Assembly: GCA_003013855.2 (NCBI GenBank)
Contig: ML058384.1
Location: 13,650,176 to 13,714,175 of the forward strand
Length of the DNA: 64,000 nucleotides
Origin: Liriodendron chinense
Taxonomy: Eukaryota > Streptophyta > Magnoliopsida > Magnoliales > Magnoliaceae
Reading direction: 5' to 3'
Shown: positions 11,411-23,720 of the stretch, in pieces
How positions within the stretch are numbered: the first letter of the stretch is position 1
Layout of the letters: each line of letters begins with the position of its first letter
Translations under genes and position numbers: made by a program
Notes under the pieces: model-generated
What the model saw: only the letters and a program-made list of their open reading frames with translations
The model's database searches: none
What the model was told of the DNA's origin: nothing

Positions 11411-14400
11411 CTCAGTGTCATGACGCGTCTCTATGGACGATATGACTTTCAGAGATACACTCCAGGGCGTCCACTTACTGCAACCAGGGCCAGTGACCGT
11501 CTCTGATGGGACGGGTGACTTACTGGAGGGCACTCCATGGGGTCTTTGTGCGAACAGGGTTTCGACCGAGTCGTATATCTCAGTGTCATGACGCGTCTCT
11601 GTGGACGATATGACTTTCAGAGATACACTCACGGTGTCCACTTACTGCAACCAGGGCCAGTGACCGTCTCTGATGGGACGGGTGACTTACTGGAGGGCAC
11701 TCCATGGGGTCTTTGTGCAAACAGGGTTTCGACCGAGTCGTATATCTCAGTGTCATGACGCGTCTCTGTGGACGATATGACTTTCAGAGATACACTTCAC
11801 GGTGTCCACTTACTGCAACCAGGGCCAGTGACCGTCTCTGATGGGACGGGTGACTTACTGGAGGGCACTCCATAGGGGTCTTTGTGCAAACAGGGTTTCG
11901 ACCGAGTCGTATATCTCAGTGTCATGACGCGTCTCTATTGACGATATGACTTTCAGAGATACACTCCAAGGCGTCCACTTACTGCAACCAGGGCCAGTGA
12001 CCGTCTCTGATGGGACGGGTGACTTACTGGAAGGGCACTCCATGGGGTCTTTGTGCGAACAGGGTTTCGACCGAGTAGTATATCTCAGTGTCATGATGCG
12101 TCTCTATTGACGATATGACTTTCAGAGATACACTCCTGGCGTCCACTTACTGCAACCAGGGCCAGTAGACCGTCTCTGATGGGACGGGTGACTTACTGGA
12201 GGGCACTCCATGGGGTCTTTGTGCAAACAGGGTTTCGACCGAGTCGTATATCTTAGTGTCATGAAGCGTCTCTGTGGACGATATGACTTTCAGAGATACA
12301 CTTCACGGTGTCCACTTACTGCAACCAGGGCCAGTGACCGTCTCTGCTGGGACGGGTGACTTACTGGAAGGCACTCCATGGGGTCTTTGTGCAAACAGGG
12401 TTTCGACCGAGTCTTATATCTCAGTGTCATGACGCGTCTCTGTGGATGATATGACTTTCAGAGATACACTCCATGGTGTCCACTTACTGCAACCAGGGCC
12501 AGTGACCGTCTCTGATGGGACGGGTGACTTACTGGAGGGCACTCCATGGGGTCTTTGTGCAACAGGGTTTCGACCGAGTCGTATATCTCAGTGTCATTAC
12601 GCGTCTCTATGGACGATATGACTTTCAGAGATACACTCCATGGCGTCCACTTACTAGCAACCAGGGCCAGTGACCGTCTCTGATGGGACGGGTGACTTAC
12701 TAGAGGGCACTCCATGGGGTCTTTGTGCAAACAGGGTTTCGACCGAGTCGTATATCTCAGTGTCATGACGCGTCTCTATGGACGATATGACTTTCAGAGA
12801 TACACTCCAGGTGTCCACTTACTGCAACCAGGGCCAGTGACCGTCTCTGATGGGACGGGTGACTTACTAGAGGGCACTCCATGGGGTCTTTGTGCAAACA
12901 GGGTTTCGACCGAGTCGTATATCTCAGTGTCATGACGCGTCTCTATGGACGATATGACTTTCAGAGATACACTCCACGGTGTCCACTTACTGCAACCAGG
13001 GCCAGTGACTGTCTCTGATGGGACGGGTGACTTACTGGAGGGCACTCCATGGGGTCTTTGTGCAAACAGGGTTTCGACCGAGTCGTATATCTCAGTGTCA
13101 TAACGCGTCTCTGTGGACGATATGACTTTCAGAGATACACTCACGGTGTCCACTTACTGCAACCAGGGCCAGTGACCGTCTCTGATGGGACGGGTGACTT
13201 ACTGGAGGGCACTCCATGGGGTCTTTGTGCAAACAGGGTTTCGACCGAGTCGTATATCTCAGTGTCATGACGCGTCTCTGTGACGATATGACTTTCAGAG
13301 ATACACTCCACGGTAGTCCACTTACTGCAACCAGGGCCAGTGACCGTCTCTGATGGGACGGGTGACTTACTAGAGGGCACTCCATGGGTCTTTGTGCAAA
13401 CAGGGTTTCGACCGAGTCGTATATCTCAGTGTCATGACGCGTCTCTATGGACGATATGACTTTCAGAGATACACTCCAGGGCGTCCACTTACTGCAACCA
13501 GGGCCAGTGACCGTCTCTGATGGGACGGGTGACTTACTGGAGGGCACTCCATGGGGTCTTTGTGCAACAGGGTTTCGACCGAGTCGTATATCTCAGTGTC
13601 ATGACGCGTCTCTATTGACGATATGACTTTCAGAGATACACTCCACTGGGGTCCACTTACTGCAACCAGGGCCAGTGACCGTCTCTGATGGGACGGGTGA
13701 CTTACTGGAGGGCACTCCATGGGGTCTTTGTGCAAACAGGGTTTCGACCGAGTCGTATATCTCAGTGTCATGAACGCGTCTCTGTGGACGATATGACTTT
13801 CAGAGATACACTCCACGGTGTCCACTTACTGCAACCAGGGCCAGTGACCGTCTCTGATGGGACGGGTGACTTACTGGAAGGGCACTCCATGGGGTCTTTG
13901 TGCAAACAGGGTTTCGACCGAGTCGTATATCTCAGTGTCATGACGCGTCTCTATGGACGATATGACTTTCAGAGATACACTCCACGGTGTCCACTTACTG
14001 CAACCAGGGCCAGTGACCGTCTCTGATGGGACGGGTGACTTACTGGAGGGCACTCCATGGGGTCTTTGTGCAAACAGGGTTTCGACCGAGTCGTATATCT
14101 CAGTGTCATTACGCGTCTCTATGGACGATATGACTTTCAGAGATACACTCCATGGCGTCCACTTACTGCAACCAGGGCCAGTGACCGTCTCTGATGGGAC
14201 GGGTGACTTACTAGAGGGCACTCCATGGGGTCTTTGTGCAAACAGGGTTTCGACCGAGTCGTATATCTCAGTGTCATGACGCGTCTCTATGGACGATATG
14301 ACTTTCAGAGATACACTCACGGGCGTCCACTTACTGCAACCAGGGCCAGTGACCGTCTCTGATGGGACGGGTGACTTACTAGAGGGCACTCCATGGGGTC

Positions 14401-16970
14401 TTTGTGCAAACAGGGTTTCGACCGAGTCGTATATCTCAGTGTCATGACGCGTCTCTATGGACGATATGACTTTCAGAGATACACTCCACGGTGTCCACTT
14501 ACTGCAACCAGGGCCAGTGACCGTCTCTGATGGGACGGGTGACTTACTGGAGGGCACTCCATGGGGTCTTTGTGCAAACAGGGTTTCGACCGAGTCGTAT
14601 ATCTCAGTGTCATGACGCGTCTCTGTGGACGATATGACTTTCAGAGATACACTCCACGGTGTCCACTTACTGCAACCAGGGCCAGTGACCTGTCTCTGAT
14701 GGGACGGGTGACTTACTGGAGGGCACTCCATGGGGTCTTTGTGCAAACAGGGTTTCGACCGAGTCGTATATCTCAGTGTCATGACGCGTCTCTGTGGACG
14801 ATATGACTTTCAGAGATACACTCACGGTAGTCCACTTACTGCAACCAGGGCCAGTGACCGTCTCTGATGGGACGGGTGACTTACTAGAGGGCACTCCATG
14901 GGTCTTTGTGCAAACAGGGTTTCGACCGAGTCGTATATCTCAGTGTCATGACGCGTCTCTATGGACGATATGACTTTCAGAGATACACTCCACGGTGTCC
15001 ACTTACTGCAACCAGGGCCAGTGACTGTCTCTGATGGGACGGGTGACTTACTGGAGGCACTCCATGGGGTCTTTGTGCAAACAGGGTTTCGACCGAGTCA
15101 GTATATCTCAGTGTCATGACGCGTCTCTATGGACGATATGACTTTCAGAGATACACTCCAGGGCGTCCACTTACTGCAACCAGGGCCAGTGACCGTCTCT
15201 GATGGGACGGGTGACTTACTGGAGGGCACTCCATGGGGTCTTTGTGCAAACAGGGTTTCGACCGAGTCGTATATCTCAGTGTCATGAAGCGTCTCTGTGG
15301 ACGATATGACTTTCAGAGATACACTCCACGGTGTCCACTTACTGCAACCAGGGCCAGTGACCGTCTCTGATGGGACGGGTGACTTACTGGAGGGCACTCC
15401 ATGGGGTCTTTGTGCAAACAGGGTTTCGACCGAGTCGTATATCTCAGTGTCATGACGCGTCTCTGTGGACGATATGACTTTCAGAGATACACTCCACGGT
15501 AGTCCACTTACTGCAACCAGGGCCAGTGACCGTCTCTGATGGGACGGGTGACTTACTGGAGGGCACTCCATGGGTCTTTGTGCAAACAGGGTTTCGACCG
15601 AGTAGTATATCTCAGTGTCATTACGCGTCTCTATGGACGATATGACTTTCAGAGATACACTCCATGGCGTCCACTTACTAGCAACCAGGGCCAGTGACCG
15701 TCTCTGATGGGACGGGTGACTTACTAGAGGGCACTCCATGGGGTCTTTGTGCAACAGGGTTTCGACCGAGTCGTATATCTCAGTGTCATGACGCGTCTCT
15801 ATGGACGATATGACTTTCAGAGATACACTCCAGGGCGTCCACTTACTGCAACCAGGGCCAGTGACCGTCTCTGATGGGACGGGTGACTTACTAGAGGGCA
15901 CTCCATGGGGTCTTTGTGCAAACAGGGTTTCGACCGAGTCGTATATCTCAGTGTCATGACGCGTCTCTATGGACGATATGACTTTCAGAGATACACTCCA
16001 CGGGGTCCACTTACTGCAACCAGGGCCAGTGACCTGTCTCTGATGGGACGGGTGACTTACTGGAGGGCACTCCATGGGGTCTTTGTGCAAACAGGGTTTC
16101 GACCGAGTCGTATATCTCAGTGTCATGACGCGTCTCTGTGGACGATATGACTTTCAGAGATACACTCCACGGTGTCCACTTACTGCAACCAGGGCCAGTG
16201 ACCGTCTCTGATGGGACGGGTGACTTACTGGAGGGCACTCCATGGGGTCTTTGTGCAAACAGGGTTTCGACCGAGTCGTATATCTCAGTGTCATGACGCG
16301 TCTCTGTGGACGATATGACTTTCAGAGATACACTCACGGTGTCCACTTACTGCAACCAGGGCCAGTGACCGTCTCTGATGGGACGGGTGACTTACTGGAG
16401 GGCACTCCATAGGGGTCTTTGTGCAAACAGGGTTTCGACCGAGTCGTATATCTCAGTGTCATGACGCGTCTCTATGGACGATATGACTTTCAGAGATACA
16501 CTCCACGGTGTCCACTTACTGCAACCAGGGCCAGTGACCGTCTCTGATGGGACGGGTGACTTACTGGAGGGCACTCCATGGGGTCTTTGTGCAAACAGGG
16601 TTTCGACCGAGTCGTATATCTCAGTGTCATGACGCGTCTCTGTGGACGATATGACTTTCAGAGATACACTCCACGGTGTCCACTTACTGCAACCAGGGCC
16701 AGTGACCGTCTCTGATGGGACGGGTGACTTACTGGAGGGCACTCCATGGGGTCTTTGTGCAAACAGGGTTTCGACCGAGTCGTATATCTCAGTGTCATGA
16801 CGCGTCTCTGTGGACGATATGACTTTCAGAGATACACTCCACGGTGTCCACTTACTGCAACCAGGGCCAGTGACCGTCTCTGATGGGACGGGTGACTTAC
16901 TGGAGGGCACTCCATGGGGTCTTTGTGCAAACAGGGTTTCGACCGAGTCGCATATCTCAGTGTCATGACG
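11411..16970 (+). repeat. Homogenised core array, segment 2
   Basis: Near-consensus monomers, again mainly of the GTGGAC/CACGGTG and ATGGAC/CAGGGCG types. A short stretch at about 11930-12480 carries left-arm variants (CTCTATTGACG with CCAAGGCG, CTCCTGGCG, AAGCGTCTCTGTGG). Paired rare variants repeat 6055 bp away from segment 1: GACCTGTCTC at 8631 and 14686, followed by ACGGTAGTCC at 8769 and 14824. This suggests a block duplication of several kilobases, not only monomer-by-monomer exchange. Confidence 0.8.
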
Positions 16971-17460
16971 CGTCTCTATGGAAGATATGACTTTCAGAGA
17001 TACACTTCATGGTATCCACTTACTGCAACCAGGGCCAGTGACCGTCTTTGATGGGACGGGTGACTTGCTGGAGGGCTCTCCATGGGGTCTTTGTGCAACA
17101 GGGTTTAGACCGAGTAGTATATCTCAGTGTCATTACGCGTCTCTATTGACGATATTACTTTCAGAGATACACCCCATGGCGTCCACTTACATGCAACCAG
17201 GGCCAGTGACCGTCTCTGATGGGACGGGTGACTTCCTAGAGGGCACTCCATGGGGTCTTTGTGCCAACAGGGTTTCGACCGAGTAGTATATCTCAGTGTC
17301 ATGACGCGTCTCTATGGACGATAGACTTTCAGAGATACACTCAAGGGCGTCCACTTACTGCAACCAGGGCCAGTGACCATCTCTGATGGGACGGGTGACT
17401 TGCTAGAAGGCACTCCATGGGGTCTTTGTGCAAATAGGGTTTCGACCGAGTCGTATATCT
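16971..17460 (+). repeat. Linker cluster 2 of left-arm subtypes inside the core
   Basis: This is the same ordered trio as linker 1: TTCATGGTATCC, ATATTAC with ACCCCATGG, then the GATAGACTTTC type with GCAAATAGGG. The first monomer has GGAAGATATGAC instead of GGATGATATGAC. The common anchor TATTGACGATATTAC lies at about 11097 and 17146, a spacing of 6049 bp, that is 36 monomers plus 1 bp. Confidence 0.8.
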
Positions 17461-20400
17461 CAGTGTCATGACGCGTCTCTATGGACGATATGACTTTCAG
17501 AGATACACTCCACGGTGTCCACTTACTGCAACCAGGGCCAGTGACTGTCTCTGATGGGACGGGTGACTTACTGGAGGGCACTCCATGGGGTCTTTGTGCA
17601 AACAGGGTTTCGACCGAGTCGTATATCTCAGTGTCATAACGCGTCTCTGTGGACGATATGACTTTCAGAGATACACTCCACGGTGTCCACTTACTGCAAC
17701 CAGGGCCAGTGACCGTCTCTGATGGGACGGGTGACTTACTGGAGGGCACTCCATGGGGTCTTTGTGCAAACAGGGTTTCGACCGAGTCATATATCTCAGT
17801 GTCATAACGCGTCTCTGTGGACGATATGACTTTCAGAGATACACTCCACGGTGTCCACTTACTGCAACCAGGGCCAGTGACCGTCTCTGATGGGACGGGT
17901 GACTTACTGAGGGCACTCCATGGGGTCTTTGTGCAAACAGGGTTTCGACCGAGTCGTATATCTCAGTGTCATGACGCGTCTCTATGGACGATATGACTTT
18001 CAGAGATACACTCCACGGTGTCCACTTACTGCAACCAGGGCCAGTGACCGTCTCTGATGGGACGGGTGACTTACTGGAGGGCACTCCATGGGGTCTTTGT
18101 GCAAACAGGGTTTCGACCGAGTCGTATATCTCAGTGTCATGACGCGTCTCTAGTGGACGATATGACTTTCAGAGATACACTCCACGGTGTCCACTTACTG
18201 CAACCAGGGCCAGTGACCGTCTCTGATGGGACGGGTGACTTACTGGAGGGCACTCCATGGGGTCTTTGTGCAAACAGGGTTTCGACCGAGTCGTATATCT
18301 CAGTGTCATGACGCGTCTCTGTGGACGATATGACTTTCAGAGATACACTCACGGTGTCCACTTACTGCAACCAGGGCCAGTGACCGTCTCTGATGGGACG
18401 GGTGACTTACTGGAGGGCACTCCATGGGGTCTTTGTGCAAACAGGGTTTCGACCGAGTCGTATATCTCAGTGTCATGACGCGTCTCTATGGACGATATGA
18501 CTTTCAGAGATACACTCCATGGTAGTCCACTTACTGCAACCAGGGCCAGTGACCGTCTCTGATGGGACGGGTGACTTACTGGAGGGCACTCCATGGGGTC
18601 TTTGTGCAAACAGGGTTTCGACCGAGTCGTATATCTCAGTGTCATTACGCGTCTCTATGGACGATATGACTTTCAGAGATACACTCCATGGCGTCCACTT
18701 ACTGCAACCAGGGCCAGTGACCGTCTCTGATGGGACGGGTGACTTACTAGAGGGCACTCCATGGGGTCTTTGTGCAAACAGGGTTTCGACCGAGTCGTAT
18801 ATCTCAGTGTCATGACGCGTCTCTATGGACGATATGACTTTCAGAGATACACTCAAGGGCGTCCACTTACTGCAACCAGGGCCAGTGACCGTCTCTGATG
18901 GGACGGGTGACTTACTAGAGGGCACTCCATGGGGTCTTTGTGCAAACAGGGTTTCGACCGAGTCGTATATCTCAGTGTCATGACGCGTCTCTATGGACGA
19001 TATGACTTTCAGAGATACACTCCACGGGCTCCACTTACTGCAACCAGGGCCAGTGACCGTCTCTGATGGGACGGGTGACTTACTGGAGGGCACTCCATGG
19101 GGTCTTTGTGCAAACAGGGTTTCGACCGAGTCGTATATCTCAGTGTCATGACGCGTCTCTGTGGACGATATGACTTTCAGAGATACACTTCACGGTGTCC
19201 ACTTACTGCAACCAGGGCCAGTGACCGTCTCTGATGGACGGGTGACTTACTGGAGGCACTCCATAGGGGTCTTTGTGCAAACAGGGTTTCGACCGAGTCG
19301 TATATCTCAGTGTCATGACGCGTCTCTGTGGACGATATGACTTTCAGAGATACAATTCCACGGTAGTCCACTTACTGCAACCAGGGCCAGTGACCGTCTC
19401 TGATGGGACGGGTGACTTACTAGAGGGCACTCCATAGGGGTCTTTGTGCAAACAGGGTTTCGACCGAGTCGTATATCTCAGTGTCATGACGCGTCTCTAT
19501 TGGACGATATGACTTTCAGAGATACACTCCACGGCGTCCACTTACTGCAACCAGGGCCAGTGACCTGTCTCTGATGGGACGGGTGACTTACTGGAGGGCA
19601 CTCCATGGGGTCTTTGTGCAAACAGGGTTTCGACCGAGTCGTATATCTCAGTGTCATGACGCGTCTCTATGGACGATATGACTTTCAGAGATACACTCCA
19701 GGGCGTCCACTTACTGCAACCAGGGCCAGTGACCGTCTCTGATGGGACGGGTGACTTACTGGAGGGCACTCCATGGGGTCTTTGTGCAAACAGGGTTTCG
19801 ACCGAGTCGTATATCTCAGTGTCATGACGCGTCTCTGTGGACGATATGACTTTCAGAGATACACTCACGGTGTCCACTTACTGCAACCAGGGCCAGTGAC
19901 CGTCTCTGATGGGACGGGTGACTTACTGGAGGGCACTCCATGGGGTCTTTGTGCAAACAGGGTTTCGACCGAGTCGTATGTCTCAGTGTCATGACGCGTC
20001 TCTGTGGATGTTATGACTTTCAGAGATACACTTCATGGTATCCACTTACTGCAACCAGGGCCAGTGACCGTCTCTGATGGGACGGGTGACTTACTGGAGG
20101 GCACTCCATGGGGTCTTTGTGCAAACAGGGTTTCGACCGAGTCGTATATCTCAGTGTCATTACGCGTCTCTATGGACGATATGACTTTCAGAGATACACT
20201 CCACGGCGTCCACTTACTGCAACCAGGGCCAGTGACTGTCTCTGATGGGACGGGTGACTTACTGGAGGGCACTCCATGGGGTCTTTGTGCAAACAGGGTT
20301 TCGACCGAGTCGTATATCTCAGTGTCATGACGCGTCTCTATGGACGATATGACTTTCAGAGATACACTCCAGGGCGTCCACTTACTGCAACCAGGGCCAG

Positions 20401-22960
20401 TGACCGTCTCTGATGGGACGGGTGACTTACTAGAGGCACTCCATGGGGTCTTTGTGCAAACAGGGTTTCGACCGAGTCGTATATCTCAGTGTCATGACGC
20501 GTCTCTATGGACGATATGACTTTCAGAGATACACTCCAGGGCGTCCACTTACTGCAACCAGGGCCAGTGACCGTCTCTGATGGGACGGGTGACTTACTAG
20601 AGGGCACTCCATGGGGTCTTTGTGCAAACAGGGTTTCGACCGAGTCGTATATCTCAGTGTCATGACGCGTCTCTATGGACGATATGACTTTCAGAGATAC
20701 ACTCCACGGTGTCCACTTACTGCAACCAGGGCCAGTGACCGTCTCTGATGGGACGGGTGACTTACTGGAGGGCACTCCATGGGGTCTTTGTGCAAACAGG
20801 GTTTCGACCGAGTCGTATATCTCAGTGTCATGACGCGTCTCTGTGGACGATATGACTTTCAGAGATACACTCCACGGTGTCCACTTACTGCAACCAGGGC
20901 CAGTGACCGTCTCTGATGGGACGGGTGACTTACTGGAGGGCACTCCATGGGGTCTTTGTGCAAACAGGGTTTCGACCGAGTCGTATATCTCAGTGTCATG
21001 ACGCGTCTCTGTGGACGATATGACTTTCAGAGATACACTCACGGTGTCCACTTACTGCAACCAGGGCCAGTGACCGTCTCTGATGGGACGGGTGACTTAC
21101 TGGAGGGCACTCCATGGGGTCTTTGTGCAAACAGGGTTTCGACCGAGTCGTATATCTCAGTGTCATGACGCGTCTCTGTGGACGATATGACTTTCAGAGA
21201 TACACTCCACGGTGTCCACTTACTGCAACCAGGGCCAGTGACCGTCTCTGATGGGACGGGTGACTTACTGGAGGGCACTCCATGGGGTCTTTGTGCAAAC
21301 AGGGTTTCGACCGAGTCGTATATCTCAGTGTCATGACGCGTCTCTATGGACGATATGACTTTCAGAGATACACTCCAGGGTGTCCACTTACTGCAACCAG
21401 GGCCAGTGACCGTCTCTGATGGGACGGGTGACTTACTGGAGGGCACTCCATGGGGTCTTTGTGCAAACAGGGTTTCGACCGAGTCGTATATCTCAGTGTC
21501 ATGACGCGTCTCTGTGGACGATATGACTTTCAGAGATACACTCCACGGTGTCCACTTACTGCAACCAGGGCCAGTGACCGTCTCTGATGGGACGGGTGAC
21601 TTACTAGAGGGCACTCCATGGGGTCTTTGTGCAAACAGGGTTTCGACCGAGTCGTATATCTCAGTGTCATAACGCGTCTCTATGGACGATATGACTTTCA
21701 GAGATACACTCCACGGTGTCCACTTACTGCAACCAGGGCCAGTGACCGTCTCTGATGGGACGGGTGACTTACTGGAGGGCACTCCATGGGGTCTTTGTGC
21801 AAACAGGGTTTCGACCGAGTCGTATATCTCAGTGTCATTACGCGTCTCTATGGACGATATGACTTTCAGAGATACACTCCAGGGCGTCCACTTACTGCAA
21901 CCAGGGCCAGTGACCGTCTCTGATGGGACGGGTGACTTACTAGAGGGCACTCCATGGGGTCTTTGTGCAAACAGGGTTTCGACCGAGTCGTATATCTCAG
22001 TGTCATGACGCGTCTCTATGGACAATATGACTTTCAAAGATACACACTTACTGCAACCAGGGCCAGTGACCGTCTCTGATGGGACGGGTGACTTACTGGA
22101 GGGCACTCCATGGGGTCTTTGTGCAAACAGGGTTTCGACCGAGTCGTATATCTCAGTGTCATGACGCGTCTCTATGGACGATATGACTTTCAGAGATACA
22201 CTCCACGGTGTCCACTTACTGCAACCAGGGCCAGTGACCGTCTCTGATGGGACGGGTGACTTACTGGAGGGCACTCCATGGGGTCTTTGTGCAAACAGGG
22301 TTTCGACCGAGTCGTATATCTCAGTGTCATGACGCGTCTCTGTGGACGATATGACTTTCAGAGATACACTCCACGGTGTCCACTTACTGCAACCAGGGCC
22401 AGTGACCGTCTCTGATGGGACGGGTGACTTACTAGAGGGCACTCCATGGGGTCTTTGTGCAAACAGGGTTTCGACCGAGTCGTATATCTCAGTGTCATGA
22501 CGCGTCTCTGTGGACGATATGACTTTCAGAGATACACTCCACGGTGTCCACTTACTGCAACCAGGGCCAGTGACCGTCTCTGATGGGACGGGTGACTTAC
22601 TAGAGGGCACTCCATGGGGTCTTTGTGCAAACAGGGTTTCGACCGAGTCGTATATCTCAGTGTCATGACGCGTCTCTGTGGACGATATGACTTTCAGAGA
22701 TACACTCCAGGCTGTCCACTTACTGCAACCAGGGCCAGTGACCGTCTCTGATGGGACGGGTGACTTGCTGGAGGGCACTCCATGGGGTCTTTGTGCAAAC
22801 AGGGTTTCGACCGAGTAGTATATCTTAGTGTCATGACGCGTCTCTATGGACGATATGACTTTTAGAGATACACTCCAGGGCGTCCACTTACTACAACCAG
22901 GGCCAGTGACCGTCTCTGATGGGACGGGTGACTTACTAGAGGGCACTCCATGGGGTCTTT
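17461..22960 (+). repeat. Homogenised core array, segment 3
   Basis: This is the most regular stretch. From about 21039 to 22946 eleven or more monomers keep an exact multiple-of-three length, which gives the longest open frame in the window (635 residues, 56-residue period, minus strand). One monomer near 22040 lacks 12 bp (GATACAC joined to ACTTACTGC), leaving the frame intact. Several successive copies near 22190-22680 differ from each other by only one to three bases, for example CTGGAGG versus CTAGAGG. The homogeneity indicates recent gene conversion or amplification. Confidence 0.85.
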
Positions 22961-23720
22961 GTGCAAAGAGGGTTTCGACCGAGTCGTATATCTCAGTGTC
23001 ATGACGCGTCTCTGTGGACGATATGACTTTCAGAGATACACTTCACGGTGTCCCCTTACTGCAACCAGGGCCAGTGACCATTTCCTGATGGGACAGGTGA
23101 CTTGCTGGAAGGCACTCCATGGGGTCTTTGTGCAAATAGGGTTTCAACCGAGTCGTATATCTCAGTGTCATGACGCGTCTCTGTGGACGATATGACTTTC
23201 AGAGATACACTTCACGGTTTGCACTTACTGCAACCAGGGCCAGTGACCGTCTCTGATGGGACGGGTGACTTACTAGAGGGCACTCCAAGAGGTCTTTGTG
23301 CAAACAGGGTTTCGGCCGAGTCGTATATCTCAGTGTCATGACCGGTCTCTATTGACGATATGACTTTCGGAGATACACTCCAAGGCGTCCACTTACAGCA
23401 ACCATGGCCAGTGACCGTCTCTAATGGGACGGGTGACTTGCTGGAAGGCACTCCATTGGGTCTTTGTGTGAACAGGGTTTCGACCGAGTAGTATATTTCA
23501 GTGTCATGACGCGTCTCTATTGACGATATGACTTTCAGTGATACACTCCAGGGCGTCCACTTACTGCAACCAGGGCCAGAAACCGTCTCTGATGGGACGG
23601 GTGACTTACTGGAGGGCCCTCCATGGGGTCTTTGTGCAAACAGGGTTTCGACCGAGTCGTATATCTTAGTTTCATGAAGCGTCTCTGTGGACGATATGAC
23701 TTTCAGAGATACACTTCACG
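22690..23720 (+). repeat. 1.03 kb block repeated at 28568-29597 (offset 5877-5878 bp)
   Basis: Both places show the same ordered variants: CCAGGCTGTCC, TTTTAGAGATACAC, GCAAAGAGGG, TTCACGGTGTCCCC, GTTTCGGCCGAG, ACCGGTCTCTATTG with TTTCGGAGATAC, TCCATTGGGTC, TATTTCAGTGTC, TTTCAGTGATAC with CAGAAACCG, then AAGCGTCTCTGTGG. The offset drops from 5878 to 5877 because the first copy has one extra base in ATTTCCTGATGG. The offset is close to 35 monomers. Confidence 0.75.

Noticed and set aside
13953..14279. Plus-strand ORFs with repeated MDDMTFRDTLHGVHLL starts
   Set aside because: They are normally closed in every monomer by TGA in TCATGACGCG and extend only where a copy reads TCATTACGCG. The pattern follows satellite variation, not a gene.
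21039..22946. Long minus-strand ORF (635 codons), and similar ORFs at 6762-7661, 13871-14782 and 15098-16126, as protein-coding genes
   Set aside because: They are direct translations of the satellite with a 56-residue period, begin and end wherever a one-base indel or variant stop occurs, and show no coding signature beyond the 168 = 3 x 56 coincidence.
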